From assembly GCA_034439755.1 (NCBI GenBank), contig JAWXAZ010000122.1, forward strand, positions 4,540 to 68,539: a DNA stretch of 64,000 bases, written 5' to 3'. Position numbers and translations under genes: made by a program. The notes beneath the pieces are model-generated. The model saw only the letters and a program-made list of their open reading frames with translations, was not told where the DNA came from and ran no database searches. Positions 36,818 through 45,389 of this stretch are shown here, piece after piece. Source of the DNA: B1 sp034439755 (GTDB lineage Bacteria > Bacteroidota > Bacteroidia > UKL13-3). Numbering within the stretch: the stretch's first letter is position 1; each line of letters opens with the position of its first letter.

Positions 36818-36987
36818 AGCTATAATTATCGAACTTAAAATGTATTATAAATGGGGAAAGGACAGTTAGAGTCTGCTCAACAACTCAGCTTCAAAAGTTT
36901 ACTGTCAAAAAGCTGTGTAAATAGCAGCAATATTTGTATAAAAAAGTCCAACAAGGAAAGCCTCGTTGAATTACAATCATTTATTCG

Positions 36988-37011
36988 ATTCAGCATTTTT
37001 TAATGCTGAAT
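36988..37011. terminator. Perfect hairpin ATTCAGCATT-TTTT-AATGCTGAAT
   Basis: A 10-bp perfect stem between the convergent hipA and outer-membrane protein genes. T-rich flanks are weak, but its place suggests a terminator. Confidence 0.5.
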
Positions 37012-37016
37012 TTGGG

Positions 37017-37730
37017 TTAAAGAAATACCAAGCTTTTTGGGCATTTAATTCTCTTAGCTCTCGGGGGATGATTTTTACCCAAATTACCCAGTGAAAATGA
37101 AATGCCCACACTGTGATTCCAAAATTGATCATTTATTGAATTCATCGTTGATACTTTACCATCTCCTGCATCGCTTGTTGTATAAGCGTAATTGCTTTGA
37201 AGGTTTATCCCAATATACTTCGATATTCTAATAATCATACCCACGCCTAGTGCAACATTTATTTCATTCATGGCAGTATCATTCTGTGCAGGGAGGTTTA
37301 CGTTGCGATATCCCAAGCCAGACACAACAAAAGGAGTTAGAAGACCATCACGGATAGTTGCAAATTTCCATTTAATATGAAGATCAACAGCATCTATTCT
37401 ACGAAAGAAAAAAGTTGAGCCACTTAAGTTATGGTATCCCCATTCGCCATGAGAATAGCTCAGAGCTAAATCAAAACGTTTATTGATATACCGATTTATC
37501 GAAAATCCAGAAAAGCCTGGTTCGTTTGTTTGAATAAGTGTATTGTCTGCATCATAAAAGTTATTTGACAGTAAAGAAAAATGAAAAAAACCATTGCCCA
37601 AATCTCCATTATATTCGCTAATCCCGACATGTACACCAAGGGCCCAAGGATATTCGGCCGTTTGCGAGTTTGAAATTAAGGGTAGAAAAAAACATAGGCT
37701 TGCTGATAAATTGAAAGCCAACTTTTTCAT
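37017..37730 (-). CDS. Outer-membrane beta-barrel protein
   Basis: 237 residues from ATG 37730, with a signal peptide (MKKLAFNLSASLCFFLP, cleavage near SNSQ). The rest alternates hydrophobic and polar residues in amphipathic strands (FDLALSYSHGEWGYH, PFVVSGLGYRNVN, INVALGVGMIIRISKYIGINLQSNYAY), a small barrel such as an OmpA-like N-terminal domain. The last 17 residues (RAKRIKCPKSLVFL) lose this pattern, so the gene may have lost its original 3' end by frameshift or truncation. An earlier in-frame start would put 16 polar residues before the signal, so it is rejected. Confidence 0.75.
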   Translation of the reverse strand: MKKLAFNLSASLCFFLPLISNSQTAEYPWALGVHVGISEYNGDLGNGFFHFSLLSNNFYDADNTLIQTNEPGFSGFSINRYINKRFDLALSYSHGEWGYHNLSGSTFFFRRIDAVDLHIKWKFATIRDGLLTPFVVSGLGYRNVNLPAQNDTAMNEINVALGVGMIIRISKYIGINLQSNYAYTTSDAGDGKVSTMNSINDQFWNHSVGISFSLGNLGKNHPPRAKRIKCPKSLVFL

Positions 37731-37929
37731 ACCATTTGTTATTATAGAAACACGATGCAATTTAGTGCTAAAAGACATCTAAGCTTTTACAAATGATTGG
37801 GATTCTTTGTTGTATTTCCCACATATCTACAGCTCATATTAATGAGGTATTCTATATGAAGGTTCATGTTGGCTACTTCGTTACCGTATTTGTATGTCGG
37901 TATAAACTTCTCGCCCACTAAAAACGGGA

Positions 37930-37949
37930 AAGGCACCCGAAGGTGCCTT
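37930..37949 (-). terminator. tRNA-Arg terminator hairpin
   Basis: AAGGCACC-CGAA-GGTGCCTT, a perfect 8-bp stem with a stable tetraloop (UUCG on the transcript). It directly follows the tRNA and is followed on the minus strand by a T-rich stretch. Confidence 0.8.
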
Positions 37950-38025
37950 GGTAGTCCCTGAAGGACTCGAACCTTCGACCTACGGTTTAGAAAACCGTTG
38001 CTCTATCCAGCTGAGCTAAGAGACC
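37949..38025 (-). tRNA. tRNA-Arg (TCT anticodon)
   Basis: From 38025: acceptor GGTCTCT pairs with AGGGACT, D-arm AGCTCAGCTGGATAGAGC, anticodon arm ACGGT-TTTCTAA-ACCGT giving TCT, T-arm GAAGGTTCGAGTCCTTC, encoded ACCA. Confidence 0.95.
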
Positions 38026-38136
38026 TGGAAAATGAGTGGCAAAATAAGCCTATTTCATGCGCTTTCGCAATGTTTTTTTTACTTACACAAAATTTTAACA
38101 GCCGTCAATGGCCTTTTGGCCTCATGTTCAAGCTCC

Positions 38137-39369
38137 TTATTTACATTGTTGCATTCTAAATTTAATCAGAAATGAAGATGCCAAGGTTATTAATCCAATA
38201 AAAAGAATGGCATATTCTAGGTTCCAAATATCAGAAATTACACCTGTTATTAATGCGCCAACAGCATAACCTAGGTCTCGCCAAAACCTAAATACCCCCA
38301 TACTTTTTGGCCTGTCTATGGGATGTGTTTGCTCTGCAATACCCGCCAAAAAGGTGGGATAGACCAAAGCCGTTCCAATACCCAAGCCAAATGCCAACAA
38401 TTCAAAATGCCAATATAAACTTGCGCCTGGCATAAATAAAATACTAATAGCTTGCAACAACATACCCAAAAACAGCAACTTTTTCTTGCAAATTCTATCG
38501 GCCAAAAAGCCCGTAAACAATTGCCCAATGCCCCAAACCGCTGGATAAATACCTACAATTATTCCAACCGAAGTTAAATCAAATCCTTTCGCAATTAATA
38601 CCATCGGAAAAATGCCCCAAACCATCCCATCATTTAAATTATTGACCAATCCAGCTTGGGTTATTGAACTTAAATTTTTATCGGTCCAGGTAGTGGTCCA
38701 AAATACATTTTTTGAACGCAATATTGTACTCTCACTCCCCTCAAGTATTGCATGGCTATGGGTATCCTTTACAAGGAAAATAGAAGCAAGCAAACCCAAT
38801 ACCAGCAAGCCTATTCCAATGTAAAAAGGATAAGGGCGCAAGCCATACTCCGTGGCAATATATCCTGTAAAAAAAGCCACTAAAGCAATGGAAAGATAGC
38901 CCGCAAATTCATTTAACCCCATGGCCAATCCACGTTGCTTCGACCCTACTAAATCAATCTTCATTAACACCGTGCTGCTCCATGCCAAACCTTGATTAAT
39001 GCCCAACAAAACATTAGCCGCCACTATCCAATTCCACGAGGGCGCAAACATAAGCATGAAGGGAATTGGAATGGCAATTACCCAACCCATCACCAATAGC
39101 TTTTTACGTCCAAATAGGTTGGCCAAAGTACCCGTTAACAAATTGGTAAACGCTTTAACCAATCCAAAAACTACAATAAAAGAAAGCACGGCCAACTTAG
39201 CCGATAAAGCAAATTCTTGAACAGCAATTTGAGGCAAAATACTCCGCTCCATCCCTACCATTCCACCCACAAAAGCATTGATGAGAACCAGCAAAAAAAA
39301 CTGTTTCCAATTCTCTTTCAAACCCAATTTTGGTTCAGCCAAAACCCCATGCGTTTCCTTTGTCTTCAT
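38137..39369 (-). CDS. MFS transporter
   Basis: 410 residues with about 12 transmembrane helices and a large central loop (about 190-215). Motif A-like LTGTLANLFGRKKLLVMG after helix 2 and TGFLADRICKKKLLFLG after helix 8 mark both halves. It resembles drug or sugar efflux permeases. The substrate is unknown. ATG 39369 (MKTKETHG) is preferred to a TTG three codons upstream. A Crp-family regulator gene lies 54 bp upstream on the same strand, so that regulator may control it. Confidence 0.86.
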   Translation of the reverse strand: MKTKETHGVLAEPKLGLKENWKQFFLLVLINAFVGGMVGMERSILPQIAVQEFALSAKLAVLSFIVVFGLVKAFTNLLTGTLANLFGRKKLLVMGWVIAIPIPFMLMFAPSWNWIVAANVLLGINQGLAWSSTVLMKIDLVGSKQRGLAMGLNEFAGYLSIALVAFFTGYIATEYGLRPYPFYIGIGLLVLGLLASIFLVKDTHSHAILEGSESTILRSKNVFWTTTWTDKNLSSITQAGLVNNLNDGMVWGIFPMVLIAKGFDLTSVGIIVGIYPAVWGIGQLFTGFLADRICKKKLLFLGMLLQAISILFMPGASLYWHFELLAFGLGIGTALVYPTFLAGIAEQTHPIDRPKSMGVFRFWRDLGYAVGALITGVISDIWNLEYAILFIGLITLASSFLIKFRMQQCK

Positions 39370-39423
39370 ATAAAACAAAGGTCATTTTAAGCTAAATCAA
39401 ATCCTTTAACATTTGATAAATAA

Positions 39424-39987
39424 TTAACGCACCTTGTTGCGAATGCGGCTTAAACTAACTTGAGTAATGCCAAGGTAAGAAGCAATGTGCTTTAGCGGAA
39501 TCCGCTTCACAATATTGGTAGCCAAAAGTAAATCTTGGTACCGCTCCTCGGCACTGTGAAATTGAATGCGCTCCATGCGCCTAATAGTCTTTACATAAGA
39601 AGCCTCAAAAATCAATCGAAACAAGCGCTCCACCAAGGGAAACCGATCATATAACTGACTTAATTGTGTTGCATTAATGGCAATAATTTCGGCGTTCTCC
39701 AATATTTGAATGGCCTTTTGCGAAGGTTCGCCTGTAAACAAACTTTCTAAGCGCGCTATTAAATCGCCCTCAAATGCAAAGTATTCTGTAATATCTACGC
39801 CATCTTTATAGTAAAAAATGCGGGCCACCCCAGACTTCAAAAAGTATAAGGTTTTGCAAGTATGTCCAAACGCTTGTAATAGCTCGTTCTTTTTGGCGGT
39901 CTGAACCAAACACGTTTGCGCAAGGGCCTTCTTAGCATCCTCTGGCAAACGAACAAGGGTATCGAAATAGGCAAAAAGTTGCTCCAC
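39424..39987 (-). CDS. Crp/Fnr-family transcription regulator
   Basis: 187 residues: a cyclic-nucleotide-binding-like jelly roll (about 20-125; LYFLKSGVARIFYYKDG, ITEYFAFEGDLIARLESLFTGEPS) and a short C-terminal helix-turn-helix (about 150-187; RIPLKHIASYLGITQVSLSRIR). It lacks the clear RxA phosphate-binding motif of cAMP receptors, so its ligand is unknown. It precedes the MFS gene and diverges from the DsbA-like gene. One dispersed motif codes CLVQTAKK. Confidence 0.88.
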   Translation of the reverse strand: MEQLFAYFDTLVRLPEDAKKALAQTCLVQTAKKNELLQAFGHTCKTLYFLKSGVARIFYYKDGVDITEYFAFEGDLIARLESLFTGEPSQKAIQILENAEIIAINATQLSQLYDRFPLVERLFRLIFEASYVKTIRRMERIQFHSAEERYQDLLLATNIVKRIPLKHIASYLGITQVSLSRIRNKVR

Positions 39988-40154
39988 GTTTGTTTGAATT
40001 ATTATTTATTTGCACCGCCAATTATTGTTATCTGTTTTAACCAAAGTAATACACGAAATTAGTGCTTTTTCTTCAAAATGTTAAGGTATCAAAAAAGAAT
40101 GAACAAGCTATTGATTTAGTTTAATTAACTTGCACGTCTATCAGCATGAGTATT

Positions 40155-40164
40155 GGTTAGAACC
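40155..40164. repeat. Variant motif GGTTAGAACC in the DsbA-like gene leader
   Basis: A near-palindromic variant of the dispersed motif, 10 bp before the ATG at 40174. It could be a decayed copy or a regulator half-site. Confidence 0.35.
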
Positions 40165-40173
40165 GAAAAAATT

Positions 40174-40881
40174 ATGAAAATTGAAATTTGGAGTGATGTA
40201 ATGTGCCCATTTTGCTACATAGGCAAAAGGAAATTTGAGGTGGCTTTGGAAAAATTTGCGCACAAAGATGAAGTGGAAATTATTTGGAAAAGCTATCAAT
40301 TAAATCCCAATATGGTGGATCAGCCAAACAAGGATGTGTACGAATATTTAGCAGAGGTTAAGGGACAATCGAGGGATTGGTCAATAAAGATGCACCAATC
40401 TGTTGTGACTTCTGCGGCCGAAGTTGGCCTAGATTATCGTTTTGACATTGCAAAAGTTGCCAATTCGTTTGATGCGCATAGGCTAATTCAACTGGCTAAA
40501 AAACACAACTTAGGAGGTGCCATGGAGGAGCGATTGTTTAAGGCATATTTTACAGAAGGGGCCTTAATTAGCGATGCCAATATCCTAACAAAATTGGGCA
40601 CAGAAATTGGCCTAAAGGAGGCAGAAGTGAAGCAGGTTTTGGCTGGAGATGAATTTGCCCAAGAAGTTCAACTCGATGCCTATGAGGCGCAGCAAATGGG
40701 TTGCAGTGGTGTGCCATTTTTTGTATTCAATCGTAAAATGGCGGTGCCAGGTGCGGTGGATAGTGCGGTATTTTCGGAGGTATTGGAGGAGGCCTATCAA
40801 GAATGGATGAAGGATAATTCTACCTTAAAGTTTGACCAAAAAGACGGTGCCATTTGTACGCCCGAGGGCGATTGTAAATAA
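40174..40881 (+). CDS. DsbA-family oxidoreductase (FrnE-like)
   Basis: 235 residues of thioredoxin fold with a helical insert. The active site is C11-P-F-C14 in IEIWSDVMCPFCYIGKRKFE, and the cis-Pro loop is GCSGVPFFVFNRK. The tail ends ICTPEGDC. There is no signal peptide, so it acts in the cytoplasm, probably as a thiol oxidoreductase. An upstream in-frame TTG at 40153 is rejected since MKIEIWSDV is the normal opening. Confidence 0.92.
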   Translation: MKIEIWSDVMCPFCYIGKRKFEVALEKFAHKDEVEIIWKSYQLNPNMVDQPNKDVYEYLAEVKGQSRDWSIKMHQSVVTSAAEVGLDYRFDIAKVANSFDAHRLIQLAKKHNLGGAMEERLFKAYFTEGALISDANILTKLGTEIGLKEAEVKQVLAGDEFAQEVQLDAYEAQQMGCSGVPFFVFNRKMAVPGAVDSAVFSEVLEEAYQEWMKDNSTLKFDQKDGAICTPEGDCK

Positions 40882-40966
40882 GATTATAATTTGGAATCAA
40901 AGCTGCTTTGCCCAACTTAATGGCTCTATTACAGATTTGCTTTCGGTATAATTGAGTAATTGTGCG

Positions 40967-40974
40967 TATTTTTG
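40967..40974 (+). promoter_or_regulatory. -7 element TATTTTTG, 7 bp before the start codon
   Basis: It matches TAnnTTTG. Its closeness to the ATG at 40982 predicts a leaderless transcript. Confidence 0.4.
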
Positions 40975-40981
40975 CTTCATT

Positions 40982-41335
40982 ATGTCAGAAAAAATAACAC
41001 CTTGCCCTATTTGCAAATGCGAATATACCTATGCAATGGATCATTTAATGGTTTGTGCGGAATGTGCGCATGAATGGAACCAAGAGGAAGCCGAGAATGA
41101 GGAGAAGGCATCATCTGCGGGGTTAATTGTAAAGGATGCCCATGGCAATTTGCTGCAAGATGGCGACTCGGTGAGCATCATAAAAGATTTGCCTGTAAAA
41201 GGCTTTTCTAGATCTATAAAAGTGGGTACCAAGATAAATAACATAAGATTAGTTGCTGGCGATCATAATATAGATTGCAAAGTGGGAGAATTTGGCGCCA
41301 TGGCGCTAAAGAGCGAATTTGTGAAGAAGGTTTAA
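40982..41335 (+). CDS. PhnA/YjdM-like zinc-ribbon protein
   Basis: 117 residues. An N-terminal zinc ribbon (C8-P-I-C11, C25-A-E-C28) is followed by the PhnA beta domain (about 52-117; VKDAHGNLLQDGDSVSIIKDLPVKG, VGTKINNIRLVAGDHNIDCKV). Despite the name, the family is not shown to act on phosphonates, and no phn genes are nearby. ATG 40982 fits the family opening; the earlier in-frame start at 40952 overlaps the promoter. Confidence 0.92.
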   Translation: MSEKITPCPICKCEYTYAMDHLMVCAECAHEWNQEEAENEEKASSAGLIVKDAHGNLLQDGDSVSIIKDLPVKGFSRSIKVGTKINNIRLVAGDHNIDCKVGEFGAMALKSEFVKKV

Positions 41336-41402
41336 TGGTATAAACTTCTTTCCTAGAAATTAGTTCAAAACCTATATTTGTTTTTAAATATCCTAATTAC
41401 CT

Positions 41403-42738
41403 ATGAAAACAGGCTTTTTATTTTTTTTTGGCAATTTACCTATTTGTTTCTATCCCAAATGTAAAGGCACAAATGCCCAGCATTACAGGCTTTGCTCCTG
41501 CGGCAGCACACCCACGTGCTATTTTAACTATTTATTACAGGCTTTGCTCCTGCGGCGGCATACCCACGTGCTATTTTAACTATTTATTACAGGCTTTGCT
41601 CCTGCGGCGGCATACCCACGTGCTATTTTAACTATTTATGGTACAAATTTAAACGTTGGCACAGGGGCTAGGCATGTATTTGTGGGCAATGTAAAGGCCC
41701 AGGTGATAAGTGTTAGTTCAGATTCTATAAAAGTACGTGTGCCTTTTGGTGCCATTGTGGGGCCAATAGCTTTAAGTGCCAATAACAAAACTGTATGTAG
41801 TAATTTACATTTTGTACCCACCTATCCGGCCAGCACGGCCACCCCTAGCAACTTAAATTTCTGGCCCACCGAAGGCGATGTAAACATTGCTCAAATTGGT
41901 ATGAGAAATGACGTCGCTTATAAAAGTGGCGATATGGATAATGATGGAAAAGTGGATTTGTGCACTAAATTAGAAATTTTGAACTACCCAAGTACCCTAA
42001 TTTATGACCCTTATTACGTTAAATTAAGGCTTTTTAAGAACAATAGTAACAATACAGGTGGTCTTAGTAATGCTAATTTTGATAACCCAATAGATTTTAT
42101 TGCTGATAGCTCTGTAACAGGAAAGTTTAATTAAATTAGTGATTTTGAAATAGGTGATATTAATAGCGATGGAAATTTAGATTTGGTAGCAAGAACAGAC
42201 TCTGGGGTGGTGTTTTTTATTAATAAAGGCTTAGGTATTTCTGCTACTCTGTTTACGCGAGTTTTAATTCAAAATCCAGACCTAGACAAAAAACCAACAA
42301 ATATTTTGAATAAAAATGCTTTGGTATTAAAAGATTTTGATGCAAATGGCAAACTAGATGTTTTGGTAACTACACCTAATAAATTAATTATTTTAGTTAA
42401 CAATTCAATTTCATCCTCCATTACTCAATCTAGTTTTCAAATAAAAACAATTAAAAGCTTACCATATTCAAGTATTGGGTGGACAGTATGTTCAGACGAT
42501 TTAACAAATGATTCAAAACCAGATATAGTATATAATAATGTTTCTGTTACTACCGATTCAATTTTCATTTTACAAAATGACTTTGGAACTTCATCACCTA
42601 TTCTAGATTCTAACTCATTTTTAGGCCCTATTATTTCAAGATATTTAGGTGCCCCACGTTTTTCCAAAATAGAAGATTTTAATCAAGATGGGTCTCTTGA
42701 TTTGGCAACTAGTTTCAACTCAAACAAACTTGGCCTTC
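41403..42738 (+). pseudogene. Broken FG-GAP/IPT secreted protein gene
   Basis: ATG 41403 opens a signal peptide that is right only if one T is removed from the T9 run at 41421-41429. Next comes an IPT/TIG domain (PSITGFAPAA, AILTIY) interrupted by two extra 52-bp copies. Removing one T and 104 bp restores one frame through GTNLNVGTG and VFVGNVKAQV to FG-GAP loops (DMDNDGKVDL). A TAA at 42132-42134 interrupts that frame, which then goes on (DINSDGNLDLV, DFDANGKLDVLV, DFNQDGSLDLATS). Homology ends near 42738, where it joins a toxin gene fragment. Four lesions in all. Confidence 0.85.
41484..41639 (+). repeat. 52-bp tandem triplication inside the broken gene
   Basis: TACAGGCTTTGCTCCTGCGG begins at 41484, 41536 and 41588 with nearly identical 52-bp units. 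The unit is not a multiple of three, so the two extra copies shift the frame. Copies 2 and 3 are identical where I compared them, so the expansion is recent. Confidence 0.92.
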
Positions 42739-42804
42739 AAAGTAATATGCTACTCCCTCAAAAGTTGCTTCTGCTTCACTTGTCCACCTTACTTGTTTAG
42801 CCAT
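42715..42804 (-). pseudogene. RelE/ParE-type toxin gene, 5' fragment
   Basis: ATG at 42804, overlapping the antitoxin stop by 16 bp, reads MAKQVRWTSEAEATFEGVAYY, the typical opening of this toxin family. After about 23 residues the sequence turns into the FG-GAP pseudogene on the other strand and a stop follows at 42715. The rest of the toxin is missing, so the module is inactive. Confidence 0.65.
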
Positions 42805-43022
42805 TTCTTATATTTTTTCATTGCCACAGAATGAGGACGGGTTTCGCCTTGTTGAGATTGTTTTAATCCTCTTTCAACAGAAGCCTGAATTGGTTCTGGT
42901 AATTCCTCAAACCAATTATCCGGTTGGCTCTCAAATATAGATTTGATATAGGTAATGATTTCCTTATTGTCTGTATTCAGTATCTTCTTCGCTAAATCTA
43001 CTTTTGCGGTTGCTATATTCAT
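42789..43022 (-). CDS. Orphan antitoxin (RelB/addiction-module-like)
   Basis: 77 residues, apparently intact: MNIATAKVDLAKKILNTD, then ESQPDNWFEELPEPIQASVERG, and a basic tail MKKYKKWLNK. Small helical antitoxins of this type are common in Bacteroidota beside RelE/ParE toxins. Its partner, overlapping downstream, is reduced to a fragment. It may persist as a cross-neutralising antitoxin or be neutral remains. Confidence 0.6.
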   Translation of the reverse strand: MNIATAKVDLAKKILNTDNKEIITYIKSIFESQPDNWFEELPEPIQASVERGLKQSQQGETRPHSVAMKKYKKWLNK

Positions 43023-43081
43023 GGGTGACCTTATTATTTCCTCAAATTTACGAAATTTTCATGTGTTTCTCATCCAAGTGG

Positions 43082-43150
43082 GTGAAACTTCTTGATCAGC
43101 TCTCTTTGGTTGTCAACAGAAGTATGGCTATACATGAAGGTAGTCTATAT
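43082..43150 (-). pseudogene. C-terminal fragment, tyrosine-recombinase-like tail, copy A
   Basis: The minus strand reads TTFMYSHTSVDNQRELIKKF then HPLG and a stop. TTxxYxHxS resembles the catalytic-tyrosine end of phage-type integrases. Only the tail is present, fused behind the HigB fragment. Confidence 0.4.
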
Positions 43151-43339
43151 TCATTCATGTTTAACAACACTTGCACGGCTATTCTTGATGGCACGTTCCG
43201 TATTAAAATCTCTTACAATTTCTGACGGCTTTTTCCAAACCAATGGACTTACATCATGATACCATTTTTCCAGCGTTTCTTTACTATCACCATGCTTAGT
43301 ATAAAAATCTATTAGCTTGCTTTTGTTAGGTATATTCAT
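43151..43339 (-). pseudogene. HigB-type toxin gene, 5' fragment
   Basis: From ATG 43339: MNIPNKSKLIDFYTKHGDSK and LEKWYHDVSPLVWKKPSEI, matching the first half of HigB mRNA interferases. After DFNTERAIKNSR the family's core (VFNIxGNxYRL) is absent and unrelated codons lead to a stop. No HigA antitoxin is present. Upstream in-frame codons from 43360 are possible but not typical. Confidence 0.6.
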
Positions 43340-43489
43340 TTCAAATTTCAGCAACCACAATACAAAGACAATAAAAAGTAACCAATTTGGTTACAATCCC
43401 AAAAATATTTCCAATCCTATTAAACAAATAAAGGCTCACCCATAAGAGGATGAAGCTTTCAGCAATGTTCAGAAGAACTTTACCCCAAC

Positions 43490-43550
43490 GGGTGAAACCT
43501 ATTAATCATTTCCCGTTGTTCGTCAATTGATACCTGTCTATAGGGTAAGG
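43490..43550 (-). pseudogene. C-terminal fragment, tyrosine-recombinase-like tail, copy B
   Basis: Minus strand: YRQVSIDEQREMINRF then HPLG and a stop. It aligns with copy A residue by residue, and most base changes between the two are synonymous, so both descend from coding tails. A third, weaker HPLM-containing scrap lies near 43430-43455. Confidence 0.4.
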
Positions 43551-44593
43551 TTAACGATGTAATTTACCAAAATATTTTTGATGTTTACCACCTAATGTTA
43601 TTAAAAATTGTTCTCCTACTTGACCTGTTGCACCAATTACTTTGCTTGTAACTTTCGTTGTAATTTTTTCAGTTATTACTACTGCTTTCTCAATTGCAAT
43701 AACTGGTTTGGTTTATTGGTAGCTTCTATATAACCAACTTGCTCCTTTTAATAATAAAGCACCTGCAGCTTCACTATTCTACCTTAAATGGTTAGGGAAC
43801 CATTTAGTTGCATAAATTTCTCCACCTAAACTTCCTAACAACGTCAACTTATCACCGTTTTGTATATAAGCTCTCAGGTCCTTGTCCTTTCCGTCATAGT
43901 GAATCATATACCCTTTGTTGTCCCAAACGCTACTATCTCCTAAAATGCCAGTAAACCAAATTGGATTGTTATTTAATACCGCATAAACGCTAACAGAGGG
44001 CACAGGTTTAGAATCAACATTCCACCTTCGTCCCAACCTACCATCATATTCCCAAAAAGTAGTAGACATGGTATTTCCAGCAACAGAAACCTTATCATCT
44101 TCCTTCCCATTAAACCCTTATCGATACTCACTCGCCTGATAGCTCCTGCCGGGCATTGTGCTACCAAAGACGTAAATATCTGTTGCAGAAATTACTTCTG
44201 CCACATAGCCATCAATTAAGCCATCTGCTGCGCTGTTTTGGATATAGTTGCCTGAAGGGTCGGAAGTATAAGCTCCATTTTGATAGATATAGCCTCCACC
44301 AGCTTGGTAGGTATATTTTTCGTCAATTTCAATTTTAAAATCACTAACTACACTTAACACATTACCCAAATGGTTGCTAAGCTCATAGCGGCGTACGCCT
44401 TTTACGTAGCTTAGCTGCTGGCCACAATTGCTGATATATCCATTGCTATGTAATGCCACTTGTTGGTTCTGCTCGTTTAGGTGCCATAAAGGTAATAAAT
44501 TTCCATATCCCTCGGGGCACATTTCTTTGGCACAAGCAGTTTCTTGGTTAGTAAATGGATTAGTTCTGTTTGTTTTACTTTCGGCGACAGTAA
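43551..44593 (-). pseudogene. Rhs core and toxin start with three in-frame stops
   Basis: One frame runs from about 44593 to 43551. It has the Rhs core (VRRYELSNHLGNVLSVVSDF, FGSTMPGRSYQASEYR), TAA at 44118-44120, then GFNGKEDDK, EYDGRLGRRWNVDSKP, TAG at 43779-43781, TAA at 43713-43715 and a variable tail (VIGATGQVGEQFLITLGGK). That tail resembles Rhs-linked nuclease ends. No frameshift is seen: nonsense changes alone inactivate it. In RHS proteins the core forms a shell and the tail is a contact-dependent toxin. The N-terminal shell and any immunity gene are absent. Confidence 0.8.
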
Positions 44594-44681
44594 ATTATTT
44601 TCTCCCATCAATCTTTGTACTTTCTTTTTGTTTTTGTATTATCCTAATAACATCAGCATGGCACATTCGCTTGTAGCCACA

Positions 44682-45213
44682 TTACGTGTCTGAATCAGCA
44701 TTTATTCCTTGCACAACAGACACAACAAACTCGTTACTTAGCTCCTCAATACCCTCATTTAATTGCTGTTTTATAGTTGTCGATTTCTTGCGGCCTAACC
44801 TCTTACCATTGCTCTTATGATGGTATTGATGCTTTGTTACGGAAACTATCTCTAAAGCTCGATTTCTGGTCATACCCTGCCCAATAAATCGTGTAACTAA
44901 TTCCTTCTTTTCACTGGCGCATACTTTTTTTTTATCAGTTCATCCTTGAGCTTGCTTTCTAACTCCTTGCTGATTAAAAGTTTCTTTAATTGCTGATTTT
45001 CATTTTGCAAACGCTTGATTTCTTATAGCTGGTTAGGTGTCATTCCATGCCGGAAGCCATCTTCACCCATATTTTCATGCTTTAGTTTCCAGATATAACA
45101 GGTGGCTGGGTAAAAACCATACTTCTTTAATGCTATGGTAACGCCATTTTATGAGGCCTCTTTCAAAATTTGAAGCTTCTCCTCTTTACTTTTTCTTTGT
45201 GTTTCTGTTGAGA
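44682..45213 (-). mobile_element. Degraded IS3-family insertion sequence
   Basis: From about 45213 the minus strand reads an OrfA-like helix-turn-helix (STETQRKSKEEKLQILKEAS, stop, NGVTIALKKYGFYPATCYIW) and a leucine-zipper-like part (IKRLQNENQQLKKLLISKEL) with two in-frame TAA stops. After an A-rich frame change comes an OrfB start (ELVTRFIGQGMTRNRALEIV, GKRLGRKKSTT). The DDE catalytic domain is missing. I see no terminal repeats. It is a dead remnant. Confidence 0.7.
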
Positions 45214-45389
45214 TGATTACTCAAATTTAATAATAATCCTGTCCGTTTGTTTAAGGGGGCGTTGCCCTTTCAATAAATAATTAGCTATAAACCCAACCTT
45301 TTTAATTAGTCTTTCGTATTTGCATAGTATGAGCGTGAATAGGTTCATAAAAGTGAACTAAAACTATATCTGTTTAACTTATCAAATAT

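Noticed and set aside
41428..41631. Separate 67-residue gene in the 52-bp repeat
   Set aside because: It is a piece of the broken FG-GAP gene; the later residues are frame-shifted repeat translation.
42437..42667. 76-residue minus-strand frame
   Set aside because: Antisense of FG-GAP repeats in the pseudogene; no family features.
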